From Alphaproteobacteria bacterium (GTDB lineage: Bacteria > Pseudomonadota > Alphaproteobacteria > Rhizobiales > Beijerinckiaceae): a stretch of 6,630 nt of DNA. Location: NCBI GenBank assembly GCA_009920595.1, contig RFZR01000091.1:1-6630 (forward strand), given 5' to 3'. Positions 1-5,814 of the stretch are shown in pieces. Numbering within the stretch: position 1 is the stretch's first letter; the number at the start of each line of letters is the position of its first letter. A program made the translations under genes and the position numbers. The notes below the pieces were generated by a model. That model made no database searches, was not told the DNA's origin, and saw only the letters and a list, made by a program, of their open reading frames with translations.

Positions 1-1031
1 TTCAAAAGATCGACCGCCATGGTTCGCGTTTTAACATCACGGCGACGATCCCGATCAAATTTTTGAAGGGCTTGATCACTCAAATCATTTGAGAAAGATT
101 TCAAAAGTGCTTCAATATCGCGTAATCCCAAATTTAAACCTTGCGCACCAATCGGCGGGAAGACATGCGCGGCTTCCCCGATTACCGCAATTTGATCTTT
201 GGCATAGATGTCCGTTGAAAGCCCCGACATTGGAATGAGGCCAATTTGACTTTCGAGAGTCATTTTTCCTAAAAGCGAATGCGCTTGTTTTTCGACCAAT
301 CGTGCAAAGTGTTCATTTGATTGTCTTGAAATGCGCTCCGCTTCTTTTGGTGGCATCATCCATACGAGACTGGAGCGGCGCCCTTGAAGGGGAACAAGTG
401 TGAAAGGACCTGACCGTTTATGAAATTCAGTTGAACGATCTTCGTGATCACGTTCATGAGAAAAAAGCGCTGTGAGGGCGGATTGCGGATAGTCCCATTT
501 TTTTGTTTTGATCTCTGCGAAATCGCGAACCTGTGAGTTTTTCCCATCCGCGCCGATTAAAATTCTGCACTTAACCTTGTGACCAGAAGTCAATTCAACT
601 TCGATAACGCCATCAGCTTTTCGGCTGAATTGTTTCACAGTGTTTGACAGACGATGAATTGTTGTCTGCGTTTCCAAACATTTTGATAAATGCGTGACGA
701 GATCAGTGAGTTCAATATTTTGACCAAAAGCTTCGAGGCCTAATTCATGTGCCCGAAAGGTGACGGGAGGCGCACGAAAAAGACTGCCCGTATCATCTAT
801 GATGCGCATTTCTGTGAGGGGTGCTGAATTTTTTTGAGCAGCGTCCCACATTCCAAGCGATTGAAGAAGACTTACCCCTTTATCAAGTATGGCAACGGTT
901 CTCCCATCCCGGGAAAGATTTGGTTCGGGTCCAATGAGGCCTACAGAAATGCCAGCCTGTGCCAGCCCTCTGGCTGCGACCATTCCGACCGGGCCAGTGC
1001 CGACGACAAGACAATCAAAAAAATCGGACAT
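1..1031 (-). CDS. FAD-dependent ubiquinone biosynthesis hydroxylase, UbiH/UbiF/UbiL/COQ6 family (3' end outside window)
   Basis: This is a flavoprotein monooxygenase of the group that hydroxylates the aromatic ring of ubiquinone precursors using FAD, NAD(P)H and O2, probably at the inner membrane. The 343 visible residues show the family's three FAD motifs in order: an N-terminal Rossmann GxGxxG (VVGTGPVGMVAARGLAQAG, about residues 8-26), the DG motif (IGADGKNSQVR, D162-G163), and the C-terminal motif IGEAAHVFPPIGAQGLNLGLRD, where E286 stands in place of the usual Asp. The reading frame stays open to the window edge; roughly 50 C-terminal residues are missing compared with the family's usual 390-410. 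The start ATG at 1029-1031 has GGAAGA (1038-1043) 6 nt upstream and places the Rossmann strand immediately at the N-terminus. The gene diverges from pcs across a 157-bp gap. The family is clear, but which ring position it hydroxylates (UbiH, UbiF, UbiL or a broad enzyme) cannot be read from sequence alone, so no symbol is given. Confidence 0.9.
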   Translation of the reverse strand, partial: MSDFFDCLVVGTGPVGMVAARGLAQAGISVGLIGPEPNLSRDGRTVAILDKGVSLLQSLGMWDAAQKNSAPLTEMRIIDDTGSLFRAPPVTFRAHELGLEAFGQNIELTDLVTHLSKCLETQTTIHRLSNTVKQFSRKADGVIEVELTSGHKVKCRILIGADGKNSQVRDFAEIKTKKWDYPQSALTALFSHERDHEDRSTEFHKRSGPFTLVPLQGRRSSLVWMMPPKEAERISRQSNEHFARLVEKQAHSLLGKMTLESQIGLIPMSGLSTDIYAKDQIAVIGEAAHVFPPIGAQGLNLGLRDIEALLKSFSNDLSDQALQKFDRDRRRDVKTRTMAVDLL

Positions 1032-1132
1032 CAACTATCTTCCAAAAGGTCATCATTTGACTTCGGCGCGACAAACCATAGAACAGGCCGGATTAGGTCT
1101 ACAAGAATTTGCGGGCGGGTATCGTTCAGTCC

Positions 1133-1161
1133 TTGATAAATATGAGGCTTGACCGCATTTT
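1133..1161 (+). promoter_or_regulatory. Candidate sigma-70-type promoter of pcs
   Basis: A TTGATA hexamer (1133-1138), one mismatch from TTGACA, is followed after 17 nt by CATTTT (1156-1161), a weak -10 match. Transcription would begin near 1168, leaving a leader of about 20 nt that just contains the GGGAG ribosome-binding site at 1175-1179. The location and spacing fit, but the -10 matches poorly, so this is a proposal only. The rest of the gap (1032-1188) must also hold the promoter of the divergent hydroxylase gene; I see no convincing hexamer pair for it. Confidence 0.3.
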
Positions 1162-1188
1162 GCGAGTCTAAGACGGGAGAATGCCCAA

Positions 1189-1926
1189 ATGACAGCCCCC
1201 GAGACGGGTTCACCTGACGGATTGTCGCACCCGAAAGGAAAAGCCTCGCACCGTTATCGCGCCTTCGCTGTTCATGTCTTTACCGCGTCCGGCGCCACGA
1301 TCGCCTTTCTTGCTCTCACCGCTGCCATTGAACAGAAGATGGGGTTAGCCTTCGCTTGGCTCGGCCTCGCGCTTCTTGTTGACGGGATTGACGGTACATT
1401 TGCGCGCGCTTGGGCCGTTCAAAAATATGCTCCTCAATTATCAGGCGATGTGCTCGATCTTGTCGTCGATTATGTCACTTATGTTTTTGTGCCTGCTGTC
1501 ATTCTGTTGATGAGCGGTCTCTATCCGCATTGGCTATTAGCCCTGCAGGGTGCGATTATTGTTTTGTCTGCTGCACTGTATTTTGCTTCAAACACAATGA
1601 AGACCAATGATTATTGGTTTCGAGGTTTTCCAGCAGTTTGGAATCTCGTTGTATTTTTGATCTTGGTGTTCCAACCCCCGGCTATTGCTACAACGATCGC
1701 TGTGATTTTGCTTGCGCTGGCGCAGGCTTCAAATTTCACCTTTGTTCATCCTGTTCGTGTGAAGATGCTTCGTCCACTGACGCTGACATTGTTGGGCGTA
1801 TGGGTCGTCGCCGCTGTGATTGCCATCATCGAAGATATGAAGGTTGATCCAATCACTCAATGGGTGCTCGGCTTGATTGCGGTTTATTTCTTAGCGCTGG
1901 GACTCTTGCGACGGGAAAATCCTTAA
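1189..1926 (+). CDS. pcs: Phosphatidylcholine synthase (CDP-diacylglycerol-choline O-phosphatidyltransferase)
   Basis: Pcs is an inner-membrane enzyme that condenses free choline with CDP-diacylglycerol to give phosphatidylcholine and CMP in one step; it is typical of plant- and animal-associated alphaproteobacteria. The 245-residue product carries the CDP-alcohol phosphatidyltransferase signature as D68-G69-x2-A72-R73-x12-G86-x3-D90-x3-D94. The 12-residue gap between AR and G, longer than in most of the superfamily, is the same as in Sinorhizobium Pcs as I recall it. Other Pcs-like stretches are AFAVHVFTASG (25-35), WLGLALLVDGIDG (57-69), FRGFPAVWNLVVF (144-156) and FVHPVRVKMLRPL (185-197). 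I count about seven or eight hydrophobic segments; length is close to the usual 240. The start ATG at 1189 has GGGAG (1175-1179) 9 nt upstream; an ATG at 1181 is out of frame. It is monocistronic, and converges on the SulP gene with only 3 bp between stop codons. PmtA methyltransferase is excluded because no SAM-binding fold is present. Confidence 0.95.
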   Translation: MTAPETGSPDGLSHPKGKASHRYRAFAVHVFTASGATIAFLALTAAIEQKMGLAFAWLGLALLVDGIDGTFARAWAVQKYAPQLSGDVLDLVVDYVTYVFVPAVILLMSGLYPHWLLALQGAIIVLSAALYFASNTMKTNDYWFRGFPAVWNLVVFLILVFQPPAIATTIAVILLALAQASNFTFVHPVRVKMLRPLTLTLLGVWVVAAVIAIIEDMKVDPITQWVLGLIAVYFLALGLLRRENP

Positions 1927-1929
1927 TTT

Positions 1930-3534
1930 TTATGTCTCGATCCGTGCGCCGTGTTCGAGAACACCATATTGTTTCAGTGCAATACGGATTTGTTCATTGG
2001 TATTTTTGAAGATCACATCGGTACCTTTTTTATGCAAGTGATCGATTATCGCCTTTAAGGAATGGGCACCCGTAATATCCAAAAGGGGGACGGAAGAACA
2101 ATCGAGAATAAATCGCTTAGGACTTTCATTGATGCGATCGAGAACTTCCACAATCTCCGACGCCACGCCAAAGAAGAGCGGGCCTTCCATGCGATATGTG
2201 ATCGTATCAGCGTCGGTGCTCAGTGGTTCTGTTATCTCAACACCGTTTACGCGCGTGGCTTCAGCCATGCGATGCATGAAGATGAAGGCCGAAAGTATAA
2301 CGCCGACCGCGATCCCTTCGGTGAGATCGCGAAAGATTGTGAGGAGAAAAGTGGCAAGGAGAATTGCCGCATCAGGCCATGAACGTTTCAGAATGGAAAT
2401 AAACTCTGCCCGCTCAGCCATATTCCAGGAAACGATTGCCAAGATAGCGCCCAAAGACGCCAGCGGAATGTAAGACGCAAGGGGCGCAGCGAAAAGAATA
2501 AGAAGCAATAGAACGAGCGAATGGATCATTCCTGCAACAGGACTCGTTCCACCCGCACGCACATTTGTTGCGGTTCGTGCAATCGTTCCTGTTGCACAAA
2601 TACCGCCAAACAATGCCGTACCGATATTGGCAACGCCTTGTGCAATCAATTCCATATTTGAACGATGGCGGCGTCCCGTCATGCCATCGGCAACGACGGC
2701 GGAAAGGAGGGATTCAATGGCTCCGAGAAATGCGATTGTCGCAGCATCAGGAATGAGTGAGAGAAGACGTTCTGATGACGTTATCGGAATTTGCGGCATA
2801 GGTAATGAATTGGGAATACCTCCAAATCTTGTGCCGATTGTTTCAACAGAAAATCCGAACGGGCTGATGATGATGCTTAAGAGTGAGGCCAGTGCGATCG
2901 CGACTAAAAATCCAGGCCAATGCGGTTTAAACTTACGTAAACTTAAAATCACGACCGCAGAAAAGAGACTAATGATTATCGCCGAAGGTGAGATTGTATT
3001 CAATGCATGAAAGATCGCAGTGAGCTTCGGCACAAGTGCTGCGGGCTCACGTCCGGCAAGCGTAAGACCAAAAAGATCAACGATCTGACTTGAAAAGATA
3101 ATCATTGCGATGCCGGCCGTGAAACCGACGAGAACTGGATGCGGAATATATTTGATATAAGATCCGAGCCTAAACATACCGAAGACGATCATGGCCAAGC
3201 CCGCCATGATGGTGGCCATCAGAAGCCCGTCATACCCTTGTCGTTCAATGATCGAGGCAACAACGACAATGAAAGCGCCTGCAGGGCCTCCGATTTGAAA
3301 GCGGCTTCCACCCAAAAGTGAAATCAGAAAGCCGCCGATGATCGCCGTCACCAAGCCACGATCAGGCGAAGCCCCAGACGCTTTGGCAATCGCCATGGAC
3401 AAGGGAATAGCGACCATCGCGACGGTCAGACCTGAAACGGCGTCGCGCTTCAATCGATCCCACGAATAGCCTTCTTTGAAAACGCTTATTGTTTTCGGGA
3501 TCAGATAATCGGACGGGCGAGTGGGCGTTGACAT
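1930..3534 (-). CDS. SulP (SLC26) family inorganic anion transporter with C-terminal STAS domain
   Basis: This is an inner-membrane secondary transporter of 534 residues, a normal length for SulP. Numbering from the chosen Met, the membrane domain spans about 30-423, with roughly a dozen hydrophobic segments. It shows SulP hallmarks: DAVSGLTVAMVAIPLSMA (31-48), FQIGGPAGAF (79-88), the FLGAIESLLSAVVADG stretch (269-284) with conserved E274, and ELIAQGVANI (295-304) followed by an ATGTIARTATN block. The STAS domain covers about 430-534, with FILDCSSVPLLDITGAHSL at 475-493; T488 sits where STAS proteins carry the Ser/Thr near the nucleotide- or partner-binding loop. Substrate cannot be inferred: relatives carry sulfate, bicarbonate (BicA) or C4-dicarboxylates (DauA). 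No neighbour, such as a sulfate-assimilation gene or carbonic anhydrase, settles it. The start at 3534 is chosen because GAGG (3541-3544) lies 6 nt upstream; an in-frame GTG at 3612 would add 26 polar residues without a ribosome-binding site. It diverges from qor and converges on pcs. Confidence 0.93.
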   Translation of the reverse strand: MSTPTRPSDYLIPKTISVFKEGYSWDRLKRDAVSGLTVAMVAIPLSMAIAKASGASPDRGLVTAIIGGFLISLLGGSRFQIGGPAGAFIVVVASIIERQGYDGLLMATIMAGLAMIVFGMFRLGSYIKYIPHPVLVGFTAGIAMIIFSSQIVDLFGLTLAGREPAALVPKLTAIFHALNTISPSAIIISLFSAVVILSLRKFKPHWPGFLVAIALASLLSIIISPFGFSVETIGTRFGGIPNSLPMPQIPITSSERLLSLIPDAATIAFLGAIESLLSAVVADGMTGRRHRSNMELIAQGVANIGTALFGGICATGTIARTATNVRAGGTSPVAGMIHSLVLLLLILFAAPLASYIPLASLGAILAIVSWNMAERAEFISILKRSWPDAAILLATFLLTIFRDLTEGIAVGVILSAFIFMHRMAEATRVNGVEITEPLSTDADTITYRMEGPLFFGVASEIVEVLDRINESPKRFILDCSSVPLLDITGAHSLKAIIDHLHKKGTDVIFKNTNEQIRIALKQYGVLEHGARIET

Positions 3535-3539
3535 GAATG

Positions 3540-3544
3540 ACCTC
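3540..3544 (-). promoter_or_regulatory. Ribosome-binding site that decides the SulP start
   Basis: On the minus strand GAGGT (3544 down to 3540) precedes the ATG at 3534-3532 by 5 nt. The upstream in-frame GTG at 3612-3610 has no purine-rich element before it, so this site favours the 534-residue protein over the 560-residue one. Confidence 0.65.
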
Positions 3545-3562
3545 GAGGGGGAGATCCAATTT

Positions 3563-3577
3563 ACAAATATCTTTTGT
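3563..3577. repeat. AT-rich dyad in the SulP leader region
   Basis: ACAAA (3563-3567) and TTTGT (3573-3577) are inverted around the five bases TATCT. It lies 29 bp upstream of the SulP start codon, in the gap shared with qor, where an operator or a weak leader hairpin would sit. Five-base arms in AT-rich DNA occur often by chance, so its function is unproven. Confidence 0.25.
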
Positions 3578-3617
3578 GTAATAGAAGTGTCGCTTGAAGC
3601 GGACCGAAACACAACTC

Positions 3618-3638
3618 AGAATGTCGGCCATTCATTCT
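3618..3638. repeat. Inverted repeat just upstream of the qor ribosome-binding site
   Basis: AGAATG (3618-3623) and CATTCT (3633-3638) are perfect inverted 6-base arms separated by 9 bases, together spanning two helical turns. A second CATTC at 3629-3633 also pairs with GAATG at 3619-3623. The element ends 2 bases before the AAAGGA (3641-3646) that serves qor, so a bound protein or a hairpin there would affect qor expression. It could be an operator, but chance occurrence is not excluded. Confidence 0.3.
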
Positions 3639-3655
3639 AAAAAGGATCAAGTCTC

Positions 3656-4633
3656 ATGACCAAGGCCATTCGTATTCACGCTCAAGGCGGCCCCGAAGTG
3701 ATGTCCTATGAGGATGTGACTTTACCTCCACCAGGCCCCGGTGAAGTGCGTATCCGCCATCATGCGATCGGCGTGAATTTTCTCGATGTTTACTATCGAA
3801 AAGGCGTTTATCCCGCGCCTTCGCTGCCTTTCACCCCTGGCAATGAAGGGGCAGGGCAGGTGGTCGCTCTCGGTGAGGGTGTAAAGGGGCTCAAGAAAGG
3901 TGATCGTGTCGCTTATGTTTCGACGCTTGGGTCTTATGCAGAGGAACGCAATGTTGCGGCGGCCGCGCTGGTGCCGATCCCTGAAGGTATTTCTTATGCA
4001 ACAGCGGCTGCAATGATGCTGAAAGGTTTAACGGCTCAATATCTCCTGCGCCGGACCTATCGGGTGAAGCCGGGTGATATCATTCTGAATCATGCGGCCG
4101 CAGGCGGTGTTGGTCTCATTCTGGGACAATGGGCCAATGCGCTTGGTGCGACCGTGATTGGAACCGTGGGTTCTGACGAGAAAGCGAAGCTCGCCAAGAA
4201 GAAAGGCGGCTGCCATCACGTCATCAATTACCGCACCGAAAATTTTGCCGAACGCGTGGCGGCAATCACCAAAGGTGAAAAATGCCATGTCGTTTATGAT
4301 GGTGTCGGTAAAGATACATTCCCGATGTCGCTTGATTGCTTAAGGCCACTCGGAATGTTTGTAAGCTTCGGTAGTGCCTCCGGCCAGATTGACGCGTTTA
4401 ATATCAATATACTTTCTCAGAAGGGGTCACTCTTTGCCACGAGACCCACACTCTTTGCCTATATCGCAAAGCGAAATGATCTTTTGCGCGGCGCACGTGA
4501 AATGTTTGAAATGATCGAAGAAGGTTATGTGAAAATCCCCGTTCATGCGAAAGCGAAACTCTCGGATGCAATTGACGTTCATCGCGCTCTTGAAAGCCGT
4601 GCGACAACTGGGGCAACCGTTCTTGTTCCTTGA
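3656..4633 (+). CDS. qor: NADPH:quinone oxidoreductase, zinc-independent medium-chain dehydrogenase (zeta-crystallin/QOR type)
   Basis: This is a cytosolic medium-chain dehydrogenase/reductase of 325 residues that uses NADPH to reduce quinones or reactive enones; E. coli Qor (327 residues) is similar from end to end. An N-terminal GroES-like domain (about 1-125) contains HAQGGPEVM (8-16), GVNFLDVYYRKGVYPAPSLP (39-58) and PGNEGAGQVVALGEGV (61-76). The Rossmann domain has the dinucleotide loop HAAAGGVGLILGQWA (146-160) with AAAGGVG at 147-153, then GATVIGTVGS (164-173) and INYRTENF (190-197). The C-terminal part returns with VVYDGVGKDTF, FVSFGSASG and ESRATTGATVLVP. The cysteine and glutamate ligands of zinc-containing alcohol dehydrogenases are absent, as expected for QOR. 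The start ATG follows AAAGGA (3641-3646) by 9 nt. It is apparently monocistronic, divergent from the SulP gene and convergent with the BMP gene. The physiological substrate is not evident. Confidence 0.93.
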   Translation: MTKAIRIHAQGGPEVMSYEDVTLPPPGPGEVRIRHHAIGVNFLDVYYRKGVYPAPSLPFTPGNEGAGQVVALGEGVKGLKKGDRVAYVSTLGSYAEERNVAAAALVPIPEGISYATAAAMMLKGLTAQYLLRRTYRVKPGDIILNHAAAGGVGLILGQWANALGATVIGTVGSDEKAKLAKKKGGCHHVINYRTENFAERVAAITKGEKCHVVYDGVGKDTFPMSLDCLRPLGMFVSFGSASGQIDAFNINILSQKGSLFATRPTLFAYIAKRNDLLRGAREMFEMIEEGYVKIPVHAKAKLSDAIDVHRALESRATTGATVLVP

Positions 4634-4642
4634 TCAATTGAT

Positions 4643-4674
4643 AAAAAAACGCCCGCCAAATTCTGGCGGGCGTT
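4643..4674 (-). terminator. Rho-independent terminator of the BMP/permease operon, perhaps bidirectional
   Basis: AACGCCCGCCA (4648-4658) and TGGCGGGCGTT (4664-4674) form a perfect 11-bp GC-rich stem with a 5-base loop, AATTC. On the minus strand the stem runs directly into seven U residues (complement of A at 4643-4649, the last two overlapping the stem), a textbook terminator 36 bp past the BMP stop codon. On the plus strand the stem lies 15 bp after the qor stop but is followed only by UUCUCAUUU, so termination of qor is plausible but weaker. Confidence 0.9.
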
Positions 4675-4709
4675 CTCATTTCACTGTTAGAGATTACAAA
4701 ACGCCAGAA

Positions 4710-5789
4710 TTAGGCGCTCTGAATGCCCTTCACATACCAATCAATTGTTGCAAGCTCGCCCAATGACATGGCTTTGCCAGCGGGGACCTTCTCGGTGCCG
4801 TTCTGATCAAAGATTGGACCCTTGAACACGTCATAGGTGCCGTTCTTATAACCATCGATGATCTTGTTTGCGGCTTCTTGCACATTCTTCGGCACAATCG
4901 GATTGTAAGGCGAAATCACCACATCGCCTTCTTTGATGCCTTCCCAGAAATCTTCTGACTTCCAGCTGCCATCAAGCATCGCTTTCGCGCGTGCAATGTA
5001 GTGCGGGCCCCAGATGTCTTCGATCGCTGTGAGATGCGCCTTCGGAGCGAATTTCGACATGTCCGCGCCTTGGCCGAAACCATAGATGCCCTTCTGTTGG
5101 CAGAACTGAAGTGGTGCCGGGCTATCTGTGTGTGTGGCAATCACGTCGCAGCCGAGATTGGCGAGCGTCTGTGTGGCCGCTGTTTCTTTTGCCGGATCAA
5201 ACCAAGTATCAATCATCACGAGTTTGGTTTGGATCTTCGGGTTCACGGCTTGCGCAGCGAGTGTGAACGCATTGACGCCCATCACGACTTCCGGAATCTT
5301 GAATGAACCAAGATAACCGATCACGCCTGACTTCGACATGTGGCCTGCAATTGTACCGGTAACCGCACGACCTTCATGGAAGCGTGCGTTATAGGTCGCA
5401 ACATTTGGCGCGCGCTTGAAGCCCGTGCAATGTTCGAATTTTACATCAGGGAATTCTTTAGCGACTTCGAGAACCTGATCCATATAACCAAACGAGGTTG
5501 CGAAAATCAGCTTATTGCCTTGGCGGGCAAGATCGCGAAGGATCGGAATCGCGCTCGCATCTTCTTTGACGTTTTCAACAAAAGTCGTCTTCACTTTGCC
5601 GCCAAGTGCCTTTTCAAGCTCAAGTCGGCCCTTGTTATGCGCCCATGTCCAACCATAGTCGCCGACTGGACCTAAGAAAATGAAACCGATTTTCAAGGGA
5701 TCGGCAGCCGAAGCCGATTGACCCAAAAGCGGCAGCGCTGAGGCAGCAGCGACAGCCTTCATTACGTCACGTCTTGTAAAATTTCCCAT
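4710..5789 (-). CDS. BMP-family ABC transporter periplasmic substrate-binding protein, Tat-exported
   Basis: This is the extracytoplasmic solute-binding component of an ABC importer, of the basic membrane protein (BMP/PnrA/Med) family whose characterised members bind purine nucleosides or related compounds. The 359-residue product starts with a twin-arginine signal: TRRDVMK (R6-R7), a hydrophobic stretch AVAAASALPLLG, and a likely cleavage site after SASA (residue 28). There is no lipobox Cys. Mature-protein hallmarks are KIGFIFLGPVGDYGWTWAHN (33-52), FATSFGYMDQV (96-106), YNARFHEGRAVTGTIAG (133-149), GYLGSFKIPEVVMGVNAF (158-175) and VISPYNPIVP (291-300). Ligand is inferred only at family level. 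Three ATGs are possible: 5822 (inside the permease's last codons), 5792 and 5789. I chose 5789 because GAGGAG (5797-5802) lies 7 nt upstream, against 4 nt for 5792. It lies 25 bp downstream of the permease gene and is followed by a strong terminator, so it is the last gene of that operon. Confidence 0.92.
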   Translation of the reverse strand: MGNFTRRDVMKAVAAASALPLLGQSASAADPLKIGFIFLGPVGDYGWTWAHNKGRLELEKALGGKVKTTFVENVKEDASAIPILRDLARQGNKLIFATSFGYMDQVLEVAKEFPDVKFEHCTGFKRAPNVATYNARFHEGRAVTGTIAGHMSKSGVIGYLGSFKIPEVVMGVNAFTLAAQAVNPKIQTKLVMIDTWFDPAKETAATQTLANLGCDVIATHTDSPAPLQFCQQKGIYGFGQGADMSKFAPKAHLTAIEDIWGPHYIARAKAMLDGSWKSEDFWEGIKEGDVVISPYNPIVPKNVQEAANKIIDGYKNGTYDVFKGPIFDQNGTEKVPAGKAMSLGELATIDWYVKGIQSA

Positions 5790-5796
5790 CATAACT

Positions 5797-5802
5797 CTCC
5801 TC
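5797..5802 (-). promoter_or_regulatory. Ribosome-binding site of the BMP gene
   Basis: GAGGAG on the minus strand (5802 down to 5797) lies between the permease stop and the tandem ATGATG at 5792-5787. Spacing is 7 nt to the second ATG and 4 nt to the first, favouring the second; it argues against the far-upstream ATG at 5822. A strong site here suits the higher output usually needed for a periplasmic binding protein than for its permease. Confidence 0.65.
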
Positions 5803-5814
5803 GGTTGGTGGGAC

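Noticed and set aside
1..1031. Somewhat more AT-rich first kilobase, considered as a sign of horizontal transfer
   Set aside because: The difference from neighbouring genes is small by eye, and the encoded enzyme belongs to core ubiquinone synthesis with alphaproteobacterial motifs.
834..1152. Two overlapping plus-strand open frames (100 and 87 codons) across the hydroxylase N-terminus
   Set aside because: They are antisense to a well-conserved flavoprotein coding region, and their translations resemble no protein I recognise.
1031..1213. Minus-strand open frame of 60 codons filling the gap before the hydroxylase gene, with its TGA overlapping the hydroxylase ATG by one base
   Set aside because: It begins with GTG, has no ribosome-binding site, overlaps the start of pcs and has no recognisable protein features; the hydroxylase has its own GGAAGA site. 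The TGATG overlap is probably coincidence.
1951..1964. Palindrome GTGTTC-GA-GAACAC near the convergent junction, considered as a terminator or operator
   Set aside because: It lies inside the SulP STAS coding sequence (codons for LEHGA), has a 2-base loop and no adjacent T-tract on either strand.
3362..3631. Minus-strand open frame of 89 codons spanning the SulP start and the divergent gap
   Set aside because: It is out of frame with the SulP protein, overlaps its conserved first membrane segments, and has no recognisable features; SulP explains the coding signal.
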